This document shows, in pieces, positions 1 to 8,025 of a DNA stretch of 20,800 nt. The translations under genes and the position numbers were made by a program. Origin of the DNA: JAWXBM01 sp964470455 (GTDB lineage Bacteria > Pseudomonadota > Gammaproteobacteria > Xanthomonadales > SZUA-36); contig CAYYCX010000075.1 of the NCBI GenBank assembly GCA_964470455.1, forward strand, positions 1-20,800, in the 5' to 3' direction. Within the stretch, counting starts at the first letter, position 1; every line of letters begins with the position of its first letter. Under the pieces are notes generated by a model. The model was not told the DNA's origin. It saw only the letters and a program-made list of their open reading frames with translations, and searched no databases.

Positions 1-30
1 CGGAGCGGAAACCGAACCCGGTGCCAGGGA

Positions 31-1740
31 TTACCCACCACCCCCGCCGCCGCCACCGCCGCCACCGCCGGAGAAGCCACCGCCACCGGAGCCCGAGCTG
101 GAACCTGGCGCGGTGGAAGCCGAGGAAATGGCGGAGGACATGGAACTGCCGAAATCCCTGCCCAGGTGGTTGAGTGCCTGCATGCCGTGGAAGTGCCCGC
201 TGTACCAGCCGGGGTTGTAGCCCTGCTGTCGCATTTCTTCCGGCATCTCCCGCTCAAAACGCCGGCACCAGGTGTTTTGCACGCCCAGTGCATAGGCGTA
301 CGGCAGGAATGCTTCAAACACTTCAGGCGTGAGTTTGGGTGATTGCATCCGGTCCAGGCGGTCCTGCTCGGCCGTGTCCAGGTACCGGCGGAAACCTTCG
401 ATGTGGTCCATGACTTTGCGTCCCGCCAGCGTGGGCGCGCGCATCAGCCAGATGAACAGGCCGAGCATCAGTATGCTCAGGGCGCCGAACACGAACCAGA
501 TCACCGGGCCGCTGGCGAAAAAAGCAGCGACGATAGCGGAAACCACGGCAACCAGGATAGGTGCCAGCAGGTAAATGCCGTTGAGGTGAAACAGCTTCCC
601 CTGGTATTCCTTTTTCAACGCGGTACCGAGCAGCGACTGAGCTTTGCTGAAATCGCTGTGGTTTTCCTGCTTCATTTCCATGGATTTGCGCCCCCCCGGC
701 AGCAGGGTATTCAGCACCACGGTCTCTCCCGGGCTGAGCGGTGGCGCCTTGCCACCGGGCTGCTGCCGGTACAGGGTAAACTCCTTGTCATCGTCTTCTT
801 CAATGCGCAGATAACCCTTGACCGCGAGGCTGATGACGGCGGCGGTGAAGCAATGACGGGTGAAGGCCATGTCTTTTACGTAGCGAACCGCAGCGGGTGA
901 CAGGCCCTGCGGCGGCGTGAACAGCGGAATGATGACGCCTTTCTCAGGATCACGGCCCACGCGGTTCCAGGACCGCAAATACCACCCAAGTTGCGCCAGC
1001 AGGCCCAACAACAACACGATGGCCGCGCCATTGTCATGCGCGAACCAGGCGATTTTCTGCTGCAGCGTGGGTTCCGCAACCAGCCCCTTGGGCCAGGCCA
1101 CCACCACTGACATGCCTTCATGGGCCTGCAATCTCCGGCTGCTGGCGAATTCCACCGTATCGCCACTGGTTACGGATGCCTGGTCACTGCGCTCGGTGGA
1201 GCCAAAAGGCCCCACAAAAGCTTCCAGCCGGTAATCCGCCGCGGGAATGTTGAACGGCAGCGTGACAGTGGCCGATGCCCGTTCGATCGGAAAGACCCAG
1301 CCATTGCCGGTGACATTCCACCACAGCTCGTCGTGGTCCGGGAAAAAGCCCAGTTGCCGGTTGGTGGTGTAGCGCAGCGTGTATTCATGTGGCCCTTGCG
1401 GCAGCATGCGATCCGGGTTGCCGATGTACAGGCGCACGCCGTTGGACATTTTTTTCGTATGCCAGGGCTCGTCCTGGCCATTCCGCTGCACCGAAATGAC
1501 GTTGAAATCCACCCGGTAGTGATTGCCCATCGGGTCCTTGTAGTCGGTGGGAAAATCCCGGTAAATGCCGCGGCGGATCTGCTGGCCTTCTGCGACGACC
1601 CGTATGGTTTCGCTCACCGCAATTTCACCCGTGGCTGCCACATGGATGCGTGAGTGGTAATCCAGTATGCGCTCTTCCGCCAGCGTCCAGGACGACCAGG
1701 TGACCAGCAACAGCAGCAATGCCAGCCAGCGCACCCGCAT
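31..1740 (-). CDS. DUF2207 family membrane protein with poly-glycine tail
   Basis: A predicted envelope protein of 569 aa with no established biochemical function. It starts with a signal peptide (hydrophobic residues 5-20, likely cleavage near Ala21). An extracytoplasmic beta-rich region of the DUF2207 type follows, with the family-like segments RRGIYRDFPTDY and ELWWNVTGNGW. There is a membrane segment at about 238-256, a cytoplasmic stretch, two closely spaced membrane segments at about 388-433, and a Gly/Ser-rich tail. The last 18 residues are almost all glycine. A short Gly-rich C-terminus is common in this family, but 12 consecutive glycines before the stop is extreme. The ATG overlaps the lemA stop codon by one base, so the two are probably translationally coupled. 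LemA and DUF2207 genes are often neighbours, which suggests a shared membrane role. The family assignment is firm and the function is unknown. Confidence 0.9.
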   Translation of the reverse strand: MRVRWLALLLLLVTWSSWTLAEERILDYHSRIHVAATGEIAVSETIRVVAEGQQIRRGIYRDFPTDYKDPMGNHYRVDFNVISVQRNGQDEPWHTKKMSNGVRLYIGNPDRMLPQGPHEYTLRYTTNRQLGFFPDHDELWWNVTGNGWVFPIERASATVTLPFNIPAADYRLEAFVGPFGSTERSDQASVTSGDTVEFASSRRLQAHEGMSVVVAWPKGLVAEPTLQQKIAWFAHDNGAAIVLLLGLLAQLGWYLRSWNRVGRDPEKGVIIPLFTPPQGLSPAAVRYVKDMAFTRHCFTAAVISLAVKGYLRIEEDDDKEFTLYRQQPGGKAPPLSPGETVVLNTLLPGGRKSMEMKQENHSDFSKAQSLLGTALKKEYQGKLFHLNGIYLLAPILVAVVSAIVAAFFASGPVIWFVFGALSILMLGLFIWLMRAPTLAGRKVMDHIEGFRRYLDTAEQDRLDRMQSPKLTPEVFEAFLPYAYALGVQNTWCRRFEREMPEEMRQQGYNPGWYSGHFHGMQALNHLGRDFGSSMSSAISSASTAPGSSSGSGGGGFSGGGGGGGGGGGG

Positions 1741-2294
1741 CAGACGGCTTTTCCCAGCTGGATGTCCGGCGCCTGCCGCTGGCTGGCCAGTTCGATTTCA
1801 AAGAATTCAGCCTGCCTGAAACCAAACAGCCGGGCGATCAGCATCGATGGAAAGCTTTCCACCAGGTTGTTGTTGTCCCGTACGCTGCCGTTGTAATAGC
1901 GCCGTGCGAATTGCAACTGGTCTTCAATGTTCACCAGGCTTTGATGCAGTTGCTGGAAGCCCTCGCTGGCCTTGAGCTCAGGATAGGCTTCCGCCAGGGC
2001 AAACAGGCGGCCGATGGAACGTGACAGCCCGCTTTCTTCCCCGGCTCTTTGCTGCGGCGACAGTGATGGCTCGCCGCGCAGGCGGCTGACCCTCTCCAGC
2101 ACCGAAGACTCATGCTGCATATAGCCCTTTACCGTGGCCAAAAGGTTGGGAACCAGCTCATAGCGCAATTGCAGTTGCACATCGATACCGGCCCAGGCTT
2201 CGTTCACCTGGTTGCGCAGTTTGACCAACCGGTTGAAAGTGCTGACGGCCCAGAACAATAACCCGGCCAGCAGCAGTAACAGGACCCATTCCAT
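1740..2294 (-). CDS. lemA: LemA family protein
   Basis: A 184-aa LemA-family protein, close to the usual family length. An N-terminal membrane helix (about residues 3-18) is followed by the family signature LRNQVNEAWAGIDVQLQLRY and ELVPNLLATVKGYMQHE, leading into a long helical domain. The helix anchors the protein in the inner membrane, with the helical body probably facing outward. The biochemical role of LemA proteins is not settled. The gene lies 17 bp after the DUF2461 stop and its own stop overlaps the start of the DUF2207 gene, so it looks like an internal gene of a minus-strand operon. I see no strong ribosome-binding site, which is consistent with coupling to the upstream gene. Confidence 0.95.
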   Translation of the reverse strand: MEWVLLLLLAGLLFWAVSTFNRLVKLRNQVNEAWAGIDVQLQLRYELVPNLLATVKGYMQHESSVLERVSRLRGEPSLSPQQRAGEESGLSRSIGRLFALAEAYPELKASEGFQQLHQSLVNIEDQLQFARRYYNGSVRDNNNLVESFPSMLIARLFGFRQAEFFEIELASQRQAPDIQLGKAV

Positions 2295-2311
2295 GCCGTT
2301 TACGCCGCCGC

Positions 2312-3001
2312 TCAGTAGGGCAGTTCCAGCGCGTCGCAGATGAAGCGGTTCAGCGGTGCTGCACGGCTGAATCCCAGCTCAACCTGGTCGACAAAGTCAG
2401 CCCTGGCCGGCGCTTCCGCTTCGGCTCCGGACATGACGTAAAAACTCTTGCGCTTCAGGTCTTCGATATGAATATGCTGTTCATCGAAGCCGCGCGGCGC
2501 CCGTTTCAGGCTTTCACCCTGGATGCCTCCTGCCTCCTGCACTTTTTTGGCATTCCTTATCCTGGCCCAGGAACGCACATTGTCCGCAATGAAGTCACGA
2601 ATGCGGTTCAACTGGGGCGCCGGCGGCAACCAGATGCCACCGCCAAAAAAAACCTCGTTGGTGTCGATGTGCAGGTAAAAACCGGGCGCATGGGCATTCT
2701 TGCCTGCGGCGTGGCGGAAATGGCATGCCGCGTGGGTTTTGTAGGGCGTCTTGTCCTTGCTGAAGCGGGTGTCGCGATAAATGCGGAACATCGAGCCGCC
2801 ATGTGGCCTGGGGTCGGCTACGAAATTTCTGGATATGGCCGCCAGCCTGGGCTGCATGGCCGTGATGAACGCCGACATAGGTTCCAGCACCGACTGCTGG
2901 AACCGGTCCTTGTTGGCATTGAACCAGTCGCGCTCGTTGTTTCTGCGCAGCTGGTCAAAAAAAAGGAAAAAGTCAGCCGGAAAGCCGGCAAATCCTGTCA
3001 T
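2312..3001 (-). CDS. DUF2461 (TIGR02453) family protein
   Basis: A 229-aa soluble protein of the DUF2461/TIGR02453 family. Diagnostic segments are FLFFDQLRRNNERDWFNANK near the N-terminus, then FRIYRDTRFSKDKTPYKTH at about residues 92-110 and GFYLHIDTNEVFFGGGIW at about 121-138. There is no signal peptide or membrane segment, so it is probably cytoplasmic. The function of the family is unknown. A GAGGAG element on the minus strand (3014-3019) lies 12 nt before the ATG, rather distant but the best Shine-Dalgarno match in this block. The gene follows slp by 43 bp and precedes lemA by 17 bp. Its presence among envelope genes is noted, but no functional link is shown by the sequence. Confidence 0.93.
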   Translation of the reverse strand: MTGFAGFPADFFLFFDQLRRNNERDWFNANKDRFQQSVLEPMSAFITAMQPRLAAISRNFVADPRPHGGSMFRIYRDTRFSKDKTPYKTHAACHFRHAAGKNAHAPGFYLHIDTNEVFFGGGIWLPPAPQLNRIRDFIADNVRSWARIRNAKKVQEAGGIQGESLKRAPRGFDEQHIHIEDLKRKSFYVMSGAEAEAPARADFVDQVELGFSRAAPLNRFICDALELPY

Positions 3002-3044
3002 GCGTATCCATTACTCCTCAGCTGGATGGCCGGGTTTGCGGGCG

Positions 3045-3689
3045 TTACCTGTCTTCCTTGGGCTCCAGCCGGGCCGGGCCGGGCAGGGTCTGGCGCGTCA
3101 CCGCATAACCGCTGCGGCCGCCGTAGGGATACCAACCGCCCCGGTAATACGGGTAGTAGCCGTAATAAGGCGAAGCCCAGGCATACGGATACCAGAATGG
3201 ATCGTAATAATCGCGGTAGTAGATCACGTCCTGGCGCTCTTCCCACAACACGAGGTCGCTGACGTCCAGTACGGGATAACGGTAATTGAACTCGTCAATC
3301 TTGTGCTCTTCAATGCCCGTGATATTGGCGACCAGGGTCACTTCCCGGCCCTTGGCAAACACCTCCGGGTCAAAAAAGCCTTCCTTGCAGGCGATGAAAC
3401 GGCCGGAGGTCACGTCTTCGACCTTGGGTCGCATGTAATTGTCGAGCTCACGGGACAACACTTCGAAACAGGTGCGGTTGGCTTCGTTTTTTGCATCGAT
3501 GATGATGCCACCCCAGCGTACGGTCGAGCCGTACGTTGACGGCTCAACCCGCGCGGGAGAAATATTGGCATATTCGCCCTGCAGCTGCGTGGGGATCGTG
3601 GTGCAGGCGGCCAGGCCCAGGCTGGCCAGCAGGGCAACAATCGTGGGTTTGGCTGTGTTCATCTTGGTCCGCATCATCTTAGTCCGCAT
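3045..3689 (-). CDS. slp: Slp family outer-membrane lipoprotein
   Basis: A 214-aa lipoprotein of the Slp (starvation lipoprotein) family. The signal peptide ends in a lipobox, LAAC with the acylated Cys29, followed by Thr-Thr, so it is not an inner-membrane Asp+2 retention signal and outer-membrane sorting is expected. Family features are the VRWGGIIIDAKNE segment and a Tyr/Trp/Pro-rich C-terminal region (about residues 155-200). Slp proteins in E. coli are linked to starvation and acid stress; the mechanism is unclear. The start is ambiguous. The N-terminus is a small tandem duplication (MRTKM MRTKM), with in-frame ATGs at 3689, 3677, 3674 and 3662, and no clear Shine-Dalgarno supports any of them. 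The start at 3662 would give a more typical short lipoprotein signal. The 111-bp gap before it could carry its own promoter. Confidence 0.9.
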   Translation of the reverse strand: MRTKMMRTKMNTAKPTIVALLASLGLAACTTIPTQLQGEYANISPARVEPSTYGSTVRWGGIIIDAKNEANRTCFEVLSRELDNYMRPKVEDVTSGRFIACKEGFFDPEVFAKGREVTLVANITGIEEHKIDEFNYRYPVLDVSDLVLWEERQDVIYYRDYYDPFWYPYAWASPYYGYYPYYRGGWYPYGGRSGYAVTRQTLPGPARLEPKEDR

Positions 3690-3691
3690 CG
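3667..3691 (-). repeat. Tandem 15-bp near-repeat at the slp start
   Basis: Read on the minus strand, the slp start contains ATGCGGACTAAGATG followed directly by ATGCGGACCAAGATG, differing at one base. The duplication encodes MRTKM twice and supplies several in-frame start codons. Coordinates are approximate to a few bases. Confidence 0.7.
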
Positions 3692-3744
3692 TGGGGTTCA
3701 GGAGTCCAATTGACCGGGAAAACCTGCCTATATCTTACAACAAG

Positions 3745-3772
3745 AAAAAAGCCGGGACCGGTGTATCCAGGC
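3745..3772 (-). terminator. Candidate intrinsic terminator after tgpA
   Basis: On the minus strand, GCCTGG (3772-3767) can pair with CCCGGC (3756-3751) with one internal mismatch across a 10-nt loop, followed at once by six T residues (3750-3745). It lies in the gap between the tgpA stop and the slp start, where a terminator would split the seven-gene block into two units. The stem is short and imperfect, so this is a weak call. Confidence 0.35.
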
Positions 3773-3800
3773 CTGTCCGTTTTGCAGGTCAGTTTGCGGG

Positions 3801-5825
3801 TCAGTTTACAGATCTGGCGGATCGTTCAGGTTTGAATGCCTGTACCGCTTCGCGCAGGGCATGAATGCCCGGCGGGTTTCCGCTGTAACGATAGCGATTG
3901 TACAGATCACTGACCCGGAAAATGTTCCCGGCCTGGTCGGGGAGTTCGACAGCAGCCGCTTTCGCCAGTTCCTCGGCACCCTGTGAGGGTTGCGCGGTGA
4001 ATCCTGCTTTTTGCAGGTGCCTGAGGAACTTCTGCCATAGCAGCTGCGCAGGGTCACGGCTGCCCGGGCCGCGCGTGCGCCAGAGTATTGGCAGCAGGAC
4101 TGCCGCCAGGATCGCCACTACGGCAAACAGCAGGGTGATGAGATGGAATGGCCTGAGTTTGTCCATGCCAAAGCCTTCAAACAGCTGGCTCTGGCGCTGG
4201 TAATTGTAATCAATCACCCAGGTATTCCAGCGTTTTTCCATGGCATCCAGTGAATTCCTGAGACTCCTGACCCAGCTGAAATCCAGCATGTGCCGGGGTT
4301 GGTCGATGGCGTCCAGTGAGCCGCGCTCCACGCGCATGGGTGATACAGCGGCCGTGGGGTCGACGCGAGTCCAACCGCTGCCCGGCAGCCACACTTCAGA
4401 CCAGGCGTGTGCATCCGACTGCCGCACAATGTAGTAATCAGCCTCGGCGTTGTACCAGCCTCCCTGGTAGCCGGTGACGATGCGCGCCGGAATTCCCGCC
4501 ATGCGCATCATCACGGTGAAAGCCGAGGCATAGTGCTCGCAATAACCCGTGCGTGTGTCAAACAGGAAGGAGTCGATGGCATGGTATCCCAGCAGGGGCG
4601 CGTTCAGCGCGTAGTGGAACGGCTCCTGGTTGAACCATTCCAGTGCCCTGCGGATCAGCGCGGTGTCACTGGGGTACAGGGCCCGCCATTCCCGGACCAA
4701 CTGCCGCGTTCTCGGGTTCATGTCCTCCGGCAGTTCCAGAGCGGTGGCGCGAAGCGTATTGAGAAGCTCCGGGCTGTCGATGAATTGCGGATTCGACACC
4801 ATGCGGTATTGGGTGAGCTGGGTAACCGCCTGGCGCCGCAGCAACTGGTAGTCCAGGCTGATCCGTACATCGTCAGGTGCGGCAGTGGGGTAGTCCAGCG
4901 CAAACAGCCAATTGCGCTCATTGGGTTCCAGCTGTACCTGGTAACGCCAGGAGGCATCGGTTTCCTCGGGCAGGGAGGAAGCGAGGATATTCCGGCCGTA
5001 GAAACTGGAGCTCCAGGTTTTACCGTCGTAACGCCAGAAAACCGGCCCTCGCCAGTACAGCTCCGCCTGGCCGGGAGCAGGGCCGCTGAACTCCACGCGG
5101 AACGCCGTGCTGTCATCCATGAACAGGTTTTCAATGGAACCGGGGGACATCGTGTCGGACAGCCCGCTGCGCGCATCCAGCGTGGTTTCAGGTACTCCCC
5201 ACAGCGGCGTGCCCCAGCGAGGAAACAGGATGAAAAATGCCAGGCAAACCGGCAGCGCCAGTAACAGCAGGCGCAAGCTGAACCTCAGCTCAGCCAGCAA
5301 CGGCGCAGTGGCCGCAGGCGGCACTTTTTGCTGGCTGAATGCCTCATCGCGGTGCAGCTGCGCCAGGGCCACCAGGCCCACCACGACGGTGGCGGCGCCA
5401 TAAAGTGGCATGATCAGGCCCTGTGTGAACAGGAATTGCGTGGTGCACAGAAAAAAGCTGAAGCTCACCACCAGGCGCGCATCACGGATGCGATGGCATT
5501 CGAGGAGTTTCAGCGCCAGCATCACGGTCAGGAGGCTGACCGATGCACGCCTGCCGAACAGTCCGCCATAAGCCACCGCCAGGCTCACCAGCGCCAGCCC
5601 CACCGCCGCATAACGCAACCAGGCCGGCAGTGGCGGCAACTCCCTGATATGGGCAACCACGCGCCAGAGTACGGGTAGGGCACAGGCGATGACCAGCAGC
5701 CATGGCATCAGCAGCATTTGTGGCAGGGCAGCAATGGCGAGGGTGGCAATCACCCAGAGCAGGCTGTTACTCCGGCTGTCCAGGCTGGGAGAGGTGGCGC
5801 TTTTCCGGCGTCGGCCAGGGTTCAT
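3801..5825 (-). CDS. tgpA: TgpA-type membrane transglutaminase (DUF3488/transglutaminase-like/DUF4129)
   Basis: A 674-aa inner-membrane protein with a periplasmic transglutaminase-like domain. The N-terminal 210 residues hold about five or six hydrophobic helices (DUF3488 region). The transglutaminase core carries an intact Cys-His-Asp triad: Cys429 in TGYCEHYASA, His473 in SDAHAWSEVW and Asp489 in TRVDPTAA. A further membrane helix lies at about 562-580, followed by a cytoplasmic C-terminal domain of the DUF4129 type. P. aeruginosa TgpA, which has this architecture, was reported as essential; its physiological substrate is not known. The ATG overlaps the stop of the DUF58 gene by 4 bp (ATGA), so the two are coupled, and a moxR homologue precedes them, the standard arrangement for this family. 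The intact triad supports catalysis, and the target cannot be deduced here. Confidence 0.95.
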   Translation of the reverse strand: MNPGRRRKSATSPSLDSRSNSLLWVIATLAIAALPQMLLMPWLLVIACALPVLWRVVAHIRELPPLPAWLRYAAVGLALVSLAVAYGGLFGRRASVSLLTVMLALKLLECHRIRDARLVVSFSFFLCTTQFLFTQGLIMPLYGAATVVVGLVALAQLHRDEAFSQQKVPPAATAPLLAELRFSLRLLLLALPVCLAFFILFPRWGTPLWGVPETTLDARSGLSDTMSPGSIENLFMDDSTAFRVEFSGPAPGQAELYWRGPVFWRYDGKTWSSSFYGRNILASSLPEETDASWRYQVQLEPNERNWLFALDYPTAAPDDVRISLDYQLLRRQAVTQLTQYRMVSNPQFIDSPELLNTLRATALELPEDMNPRTRQLVREWRALYPSDTALIRRALEWFNQEPFHYALNAPLLGYHAIDSFLFDTRTGYCEHYASAFTVMMRMAGIPARIVTGYQGGWYNAEADYYIVRQSDAHAWSEVWLPGSGWTRVDPTAAVSPMRVERGSLDAIDQPRHMLDFSWVRSLRNSLDAMEKRWNTWVIDYNYQRQSQLFEGFGMDKLRPFHLITLLFAVVAILAAVLLPILWRTRGPGSRDPAQLLWQKFLRHLQKAGFTAQPSQGAEELAKAAAVELPDQAGNIFRVSDLYNRYRYSGNPPGIHALREAVQAFKPERSARSVN

Positions 5826-6826
5826 TTGCCGAACAGCGCCAGCAGCCTGAGGCAGGCATCGCGATGCGCTGGCCCCAGGTCGGCGGGAAGCGCATCATTG
5901 GGTAGTTCCAGTGAGTACGGAATCATCTGGTGTTCAGCCTTGAGGATCCAGGCGGCGAGCACGGAAAGTTTTTCCTCGACCGAATCCTCTTTCATCAGGT
6001 ACCAGTTCAGCTCACAGGCTTCCTGTTGCGGCGACTCGTATTCACGTGTGAGGAGCTTGTCGTGGCGGGCGCTGGATTTCCAGGCGATGCTTTTCAGCGC
6101 ATCACCGGGCCGATACTTGCGCAGGCCGTGAAACTGCTCACCGTCGCCGGCGAGTGCGCTGCCTTCATCGCCACGTCCGCTTCGGGGCAGCGGTGGCGGG
6201 TGCAGGCTTGGACGAGGGTAAACCAGGCACTCGGCTGTCGGAATGATCACCGACCAGGCGCGAAACATGCCCAGTGGAAAGCGGTTTTCCAGGTTGAACG
6301 GCTGCATCTTCAGCCAGCCACGCCGATTGGCGGTCCGCGGCAAATGCAGCATGGTGGTTTCATTGCCATCGATATCGGTGCACTCAGCGCCGAGCCCGTC
6401 GTTCAGCTGGATGGCAAAGCGATGCCGCGCTTCCGGATTGCGCAGGTAAACCTGGAAACGCGCGGTTTCTCCGGCGAATACCGGTTCCGCGCGTATCGCG
6501 CTAAGCTCCAGGCCGACGAGATTGCGATAGGCCAGCAGGGTGGTGAGCTGTGCGATGGCGGCCAGCAGGAAACCGATCAGCAGGGCCATATTGTTATTGA
6601 AATTGAGACCGCCCAGCAGCGTAATCGCCAGCAGGATGCCGAACCAGACTCCGAACAGGGTCGGCAGGACATAGATGTGGCGATATTCCAGCCTGAAAGG
6701 CAACACCGGAGAGCCGCGCCTCTGCCGCACCCGCTCGAGCAGCCAGAGGTTGAAACGCGCCGCGATTCCCCACCCGGCAGCCGTGCCGGATTTGCTGGGC
6801 CTGGCCGTCAGGGGTTGGGCAACCAT
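5822..6826 (-). CDS. DUF58 domain-containing membrane protein
   Basis: A 334-aa DUF58-family protein. After a basic N-terminus it has two membrane helices (about residues 52-73 and 78-100), then a soluble domain. The hallmark segment, with the motif RKYRPGDALKSIAWKSSAR, lies at about residues 232-252, followed by LLTREYE. DUF58 proteins are encoded next to MoxR ATPases in many bacteria and are presumed partners or clients of the ATPase at the membrane; the C-terminal part resembles a von Willebrand A-like fold in some relatives. The gene lies 23 bp after the moxR stop and its stop overlaps the tgpA start by 4 bp. The family call is firm; the molecular role is inferred from context. Confidence 0.94.
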   Translation of the reverse strand: MVAQPLTARPSKSGTAAGWGIAARFNLWLLERVRQRRGSPVLPFRLEYRHIYVLPTLFGVWFGILLAITLLGGLNFNNNMALLIGFLLAAIAQLTTLLAYRNLVGLELSAIRAEPVFAGETARFQVYLRNPEARHRFAIQLNDGLGAECTDIDGNETTMLHLPRTANRRGWLKMQPFNLENRFPLGMFRAWSVIIPTAECLVYPRPSLHPPPLPRSGRGDEGSALAGDGEQFHGLRKYRPGDALKSIAWKSSARHDKLLTREYESPQQEACELNWYLMKEDSVEEKLSVLAAWILKAEHQMIPYSLELPNDALPADLGPAHRDACLRLLALFGK

Positions 6827-6849
6827 GAACCGATAGCCGTCTTCAGGCC

Positions 6850-7809
6850 TCAGGGAATCGGCAGCTGTTGCAGCATCTCGGCAATCTGCTCATCCGAGGC
6901 GCCGCCGCTGAAGCCTGAATTGGCATTGAGACGATGCCGCGCCAGCCAGGGGAAAATGGCCTTGACGTCTTCCGGAATCACGAAGCCGCGATGCTCCATG
7001 AACGCGTAGGCCCGGCTGGCATGCAGCAGTGCCAGGCCGGCGCGCGGCGAGAGACCGCTTTCGAACCATTGTTCATTGCGGGTTTCCGCCAGCAGGGCCT
7101 GGATGTAATCCAGCAGGTCATCACTGACATGCACGGCATCGCAGTCCAGTTGCAGCTCGATGATGTCCTCGGGCTGCAGGATCCCAGGAATCCTGCGCAG
7201 CATTCCAGCGCGGCTGCCTGTACTCAACAGTTCTCGCTCCGCGCCTGCCTCCGGGTAACCCAGCCTGATGCTCATCAGGAAGCGGTCGAGCTGGGAATCG
7301 GGCAAGGGAAAGGTACCCACGAGGTCCAGCGGGTTTTGCGTGGCGATTACAAAGAATGGCTGGGGCAGGGCGTGGGTCTGGTTTTCCACGGTAACCTGGC
7401 CTTCAGCCATGCCTTCGAGCAGGGCGCTTTGCGTTTTGGGTGTGGCGCGGTTGATTTCATCGGCCAGCAGGACCTGGCAGAAAATCGGGCCGGGATGAAA
7501 TTCAAACTGGTCCTTTTCCCGCTTGTAGATGGAAACGCCCAGAATGTCGGCGGGCAACAGGTCGGAGGTGAATTGCACGCGCTGGTAGGCGGAACCCATC
7601 ACTGCCGCAAGGGCATGCGCTAGCGTGGTTTTTCCCACGCCGGGTATGTCTTCAATCATGAGGTGTCCGCGGGCCAGCAAACAGCAGAACGCCAGGCGAA
7701 CCTGTTGCTGTTTGCCGAGCAGAATGCGGTTGACTTCCTCTTCTGCCTGGGCGAGCTTTTTGCGACGGACCTCGGTCGCGCTTTCGGTGCTGACCACACT
7801 GCTGTTCAT
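6850..7809 (-). CDS. MoxR family AAA+ ATPase
   Basis: A 319-aa MoxR-type AAA+ ATPase, of normal length for the family. Walker A is GVGKTT (57-62), Walker B is VLLADEIN (113-120), sensor 1 lies in ATQNP (156-160), and the arginine-finger segment is DSQLDRF (171-177). The conserved ATPKTQSALLEGMAEGQVT stretch follows Walker B. MoxR ATPases act as chaperone-like factors that assemble or activate protein complexes, often with VWA or DUF58 partners. The protein is cytoplasmic. It is the first gene of the minus-strand block, with DUF58 23 bp downstream and TgpA next. Upstream is an extended -10 promoter candidate and a GC-rich structured leader of roughly 130 nt. The energy-coupling role for the DUF58/TgpA pair is inference. 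Confidence 0.96.
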   Translation of the reverse strand: MNSSVVSTESATEVRRKKLAQAEEEVNRILLGKQQQVRLAFCCLLARGHLMIEDIPGVGKTTLAHALAAVMGSAYQRVQFTSDLLPADILGVSIYKREKDQFEFHPGPIFCQVLLADEINRATPKTQSALLEGMAEGQVTVENQTHALPQPFFVIATQNPLDLVGTFPLPDSQLDRFLMSIRLGYPEAGAERELLSTGSRAGMLRRIPGILQPEDIIELQLDCDAVHVSDDLLDYIQALLAETRNEQWFESGLSPRAGLALLHASRAYAFMEHRGFVIPEDVKAIFPWLARHRLNANSGFSGGASDEQIAEMLQQLPIP

Positions 7810-7851
7810 GAGGCGGTGTTCCCTGTACTTTCCATGTATCCCTGCGTTTGT

Positions 7852-7906
7852 CCCGGGCTTGCCTCGCCCGGGTCTGCACCTGGGTAGGCAAATCCCCAGC
7901 GGGATT
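7852..7906 (-). promoter_or_regulatory. Structured leader of the moxR operon (three possible stem-loops)
   Basis: Three inverted repeats lie between the candidate promoter and moxR. AATCCC (7891-7896) pairs with GGGATT (7901-7906) across 4 nt. The plus-strand segments 7867-7873 and 7878-7884 pair over a 4-nt loop, with one mismatch in the minus-strand RNA, and are flanked by GCCT/AGGC (7861-7864, 7886-7889). CCCGGGC (7852-7858) pairs perfectly with GCCCGGG (7866-7872) across 7 nt. The last two share bases 7867-7872 and so exclude each other. No U-run follows, so this is not a classical terminator. A regulatory role is only a possibility. Confidence 0.4.
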
Positions 7907-7939
7907 CAATGGTTGTGCTTCCCCAACGAGCAGTCCCGG

Positions 7940-7948
7940 AGTATAGCA
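7940..7948 (-). promoter_or_regulatory. Extended -10 promoter candidate for the moxR operon
   Basis: On the minus strand the sequence reads TGCTATACT, an extended -10 (TG-N-TATACT, 5 of 6 matches to TATAAT). No good -35 lies 16-18 bp upstream, which is tolerated by extended -10 promoters. It would give a 5' leader of roughly 125 nt before the moxR ATG. Confidence 0.5.
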
Positions 7949-8025
7949 AACAAAATCAGGCTGCCAGCATAAATGGCGGCTTTGGTATTTGGCGCGGGTG
8001 CGGAGGTTAACGGTATAGTTGCCGA

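Noticed and set aside
2468..3539. Two overlapping plus-strand open frames of about 250-260 codons
   Set aside because: Antisense to the DUF2461 and slp genes, which have recognisable family motifs; no start context or domain supports the plus-strand frames.
4407..5264. Open frame of 285 codons on the plus strand
   Set aside because: It is antisense to tgpA, whose triad and membrane helices are clear. High G+C third positions readily open the opposite strand. The translation shows no domain.
5930..7009. Open frame of 359 codons on the plus strand
   Set aside because: Antisense to the DUF58 gene and the end of moxR; composition is typical of a shadow frame and no motif is visible.
7852..7872. 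Perfect 7-bp inverted repeat as an intrinsic terminator
   Set aside because: No T-run follows on either strand, and it sits before moxR rather than after a gene; kept only as leader structure.
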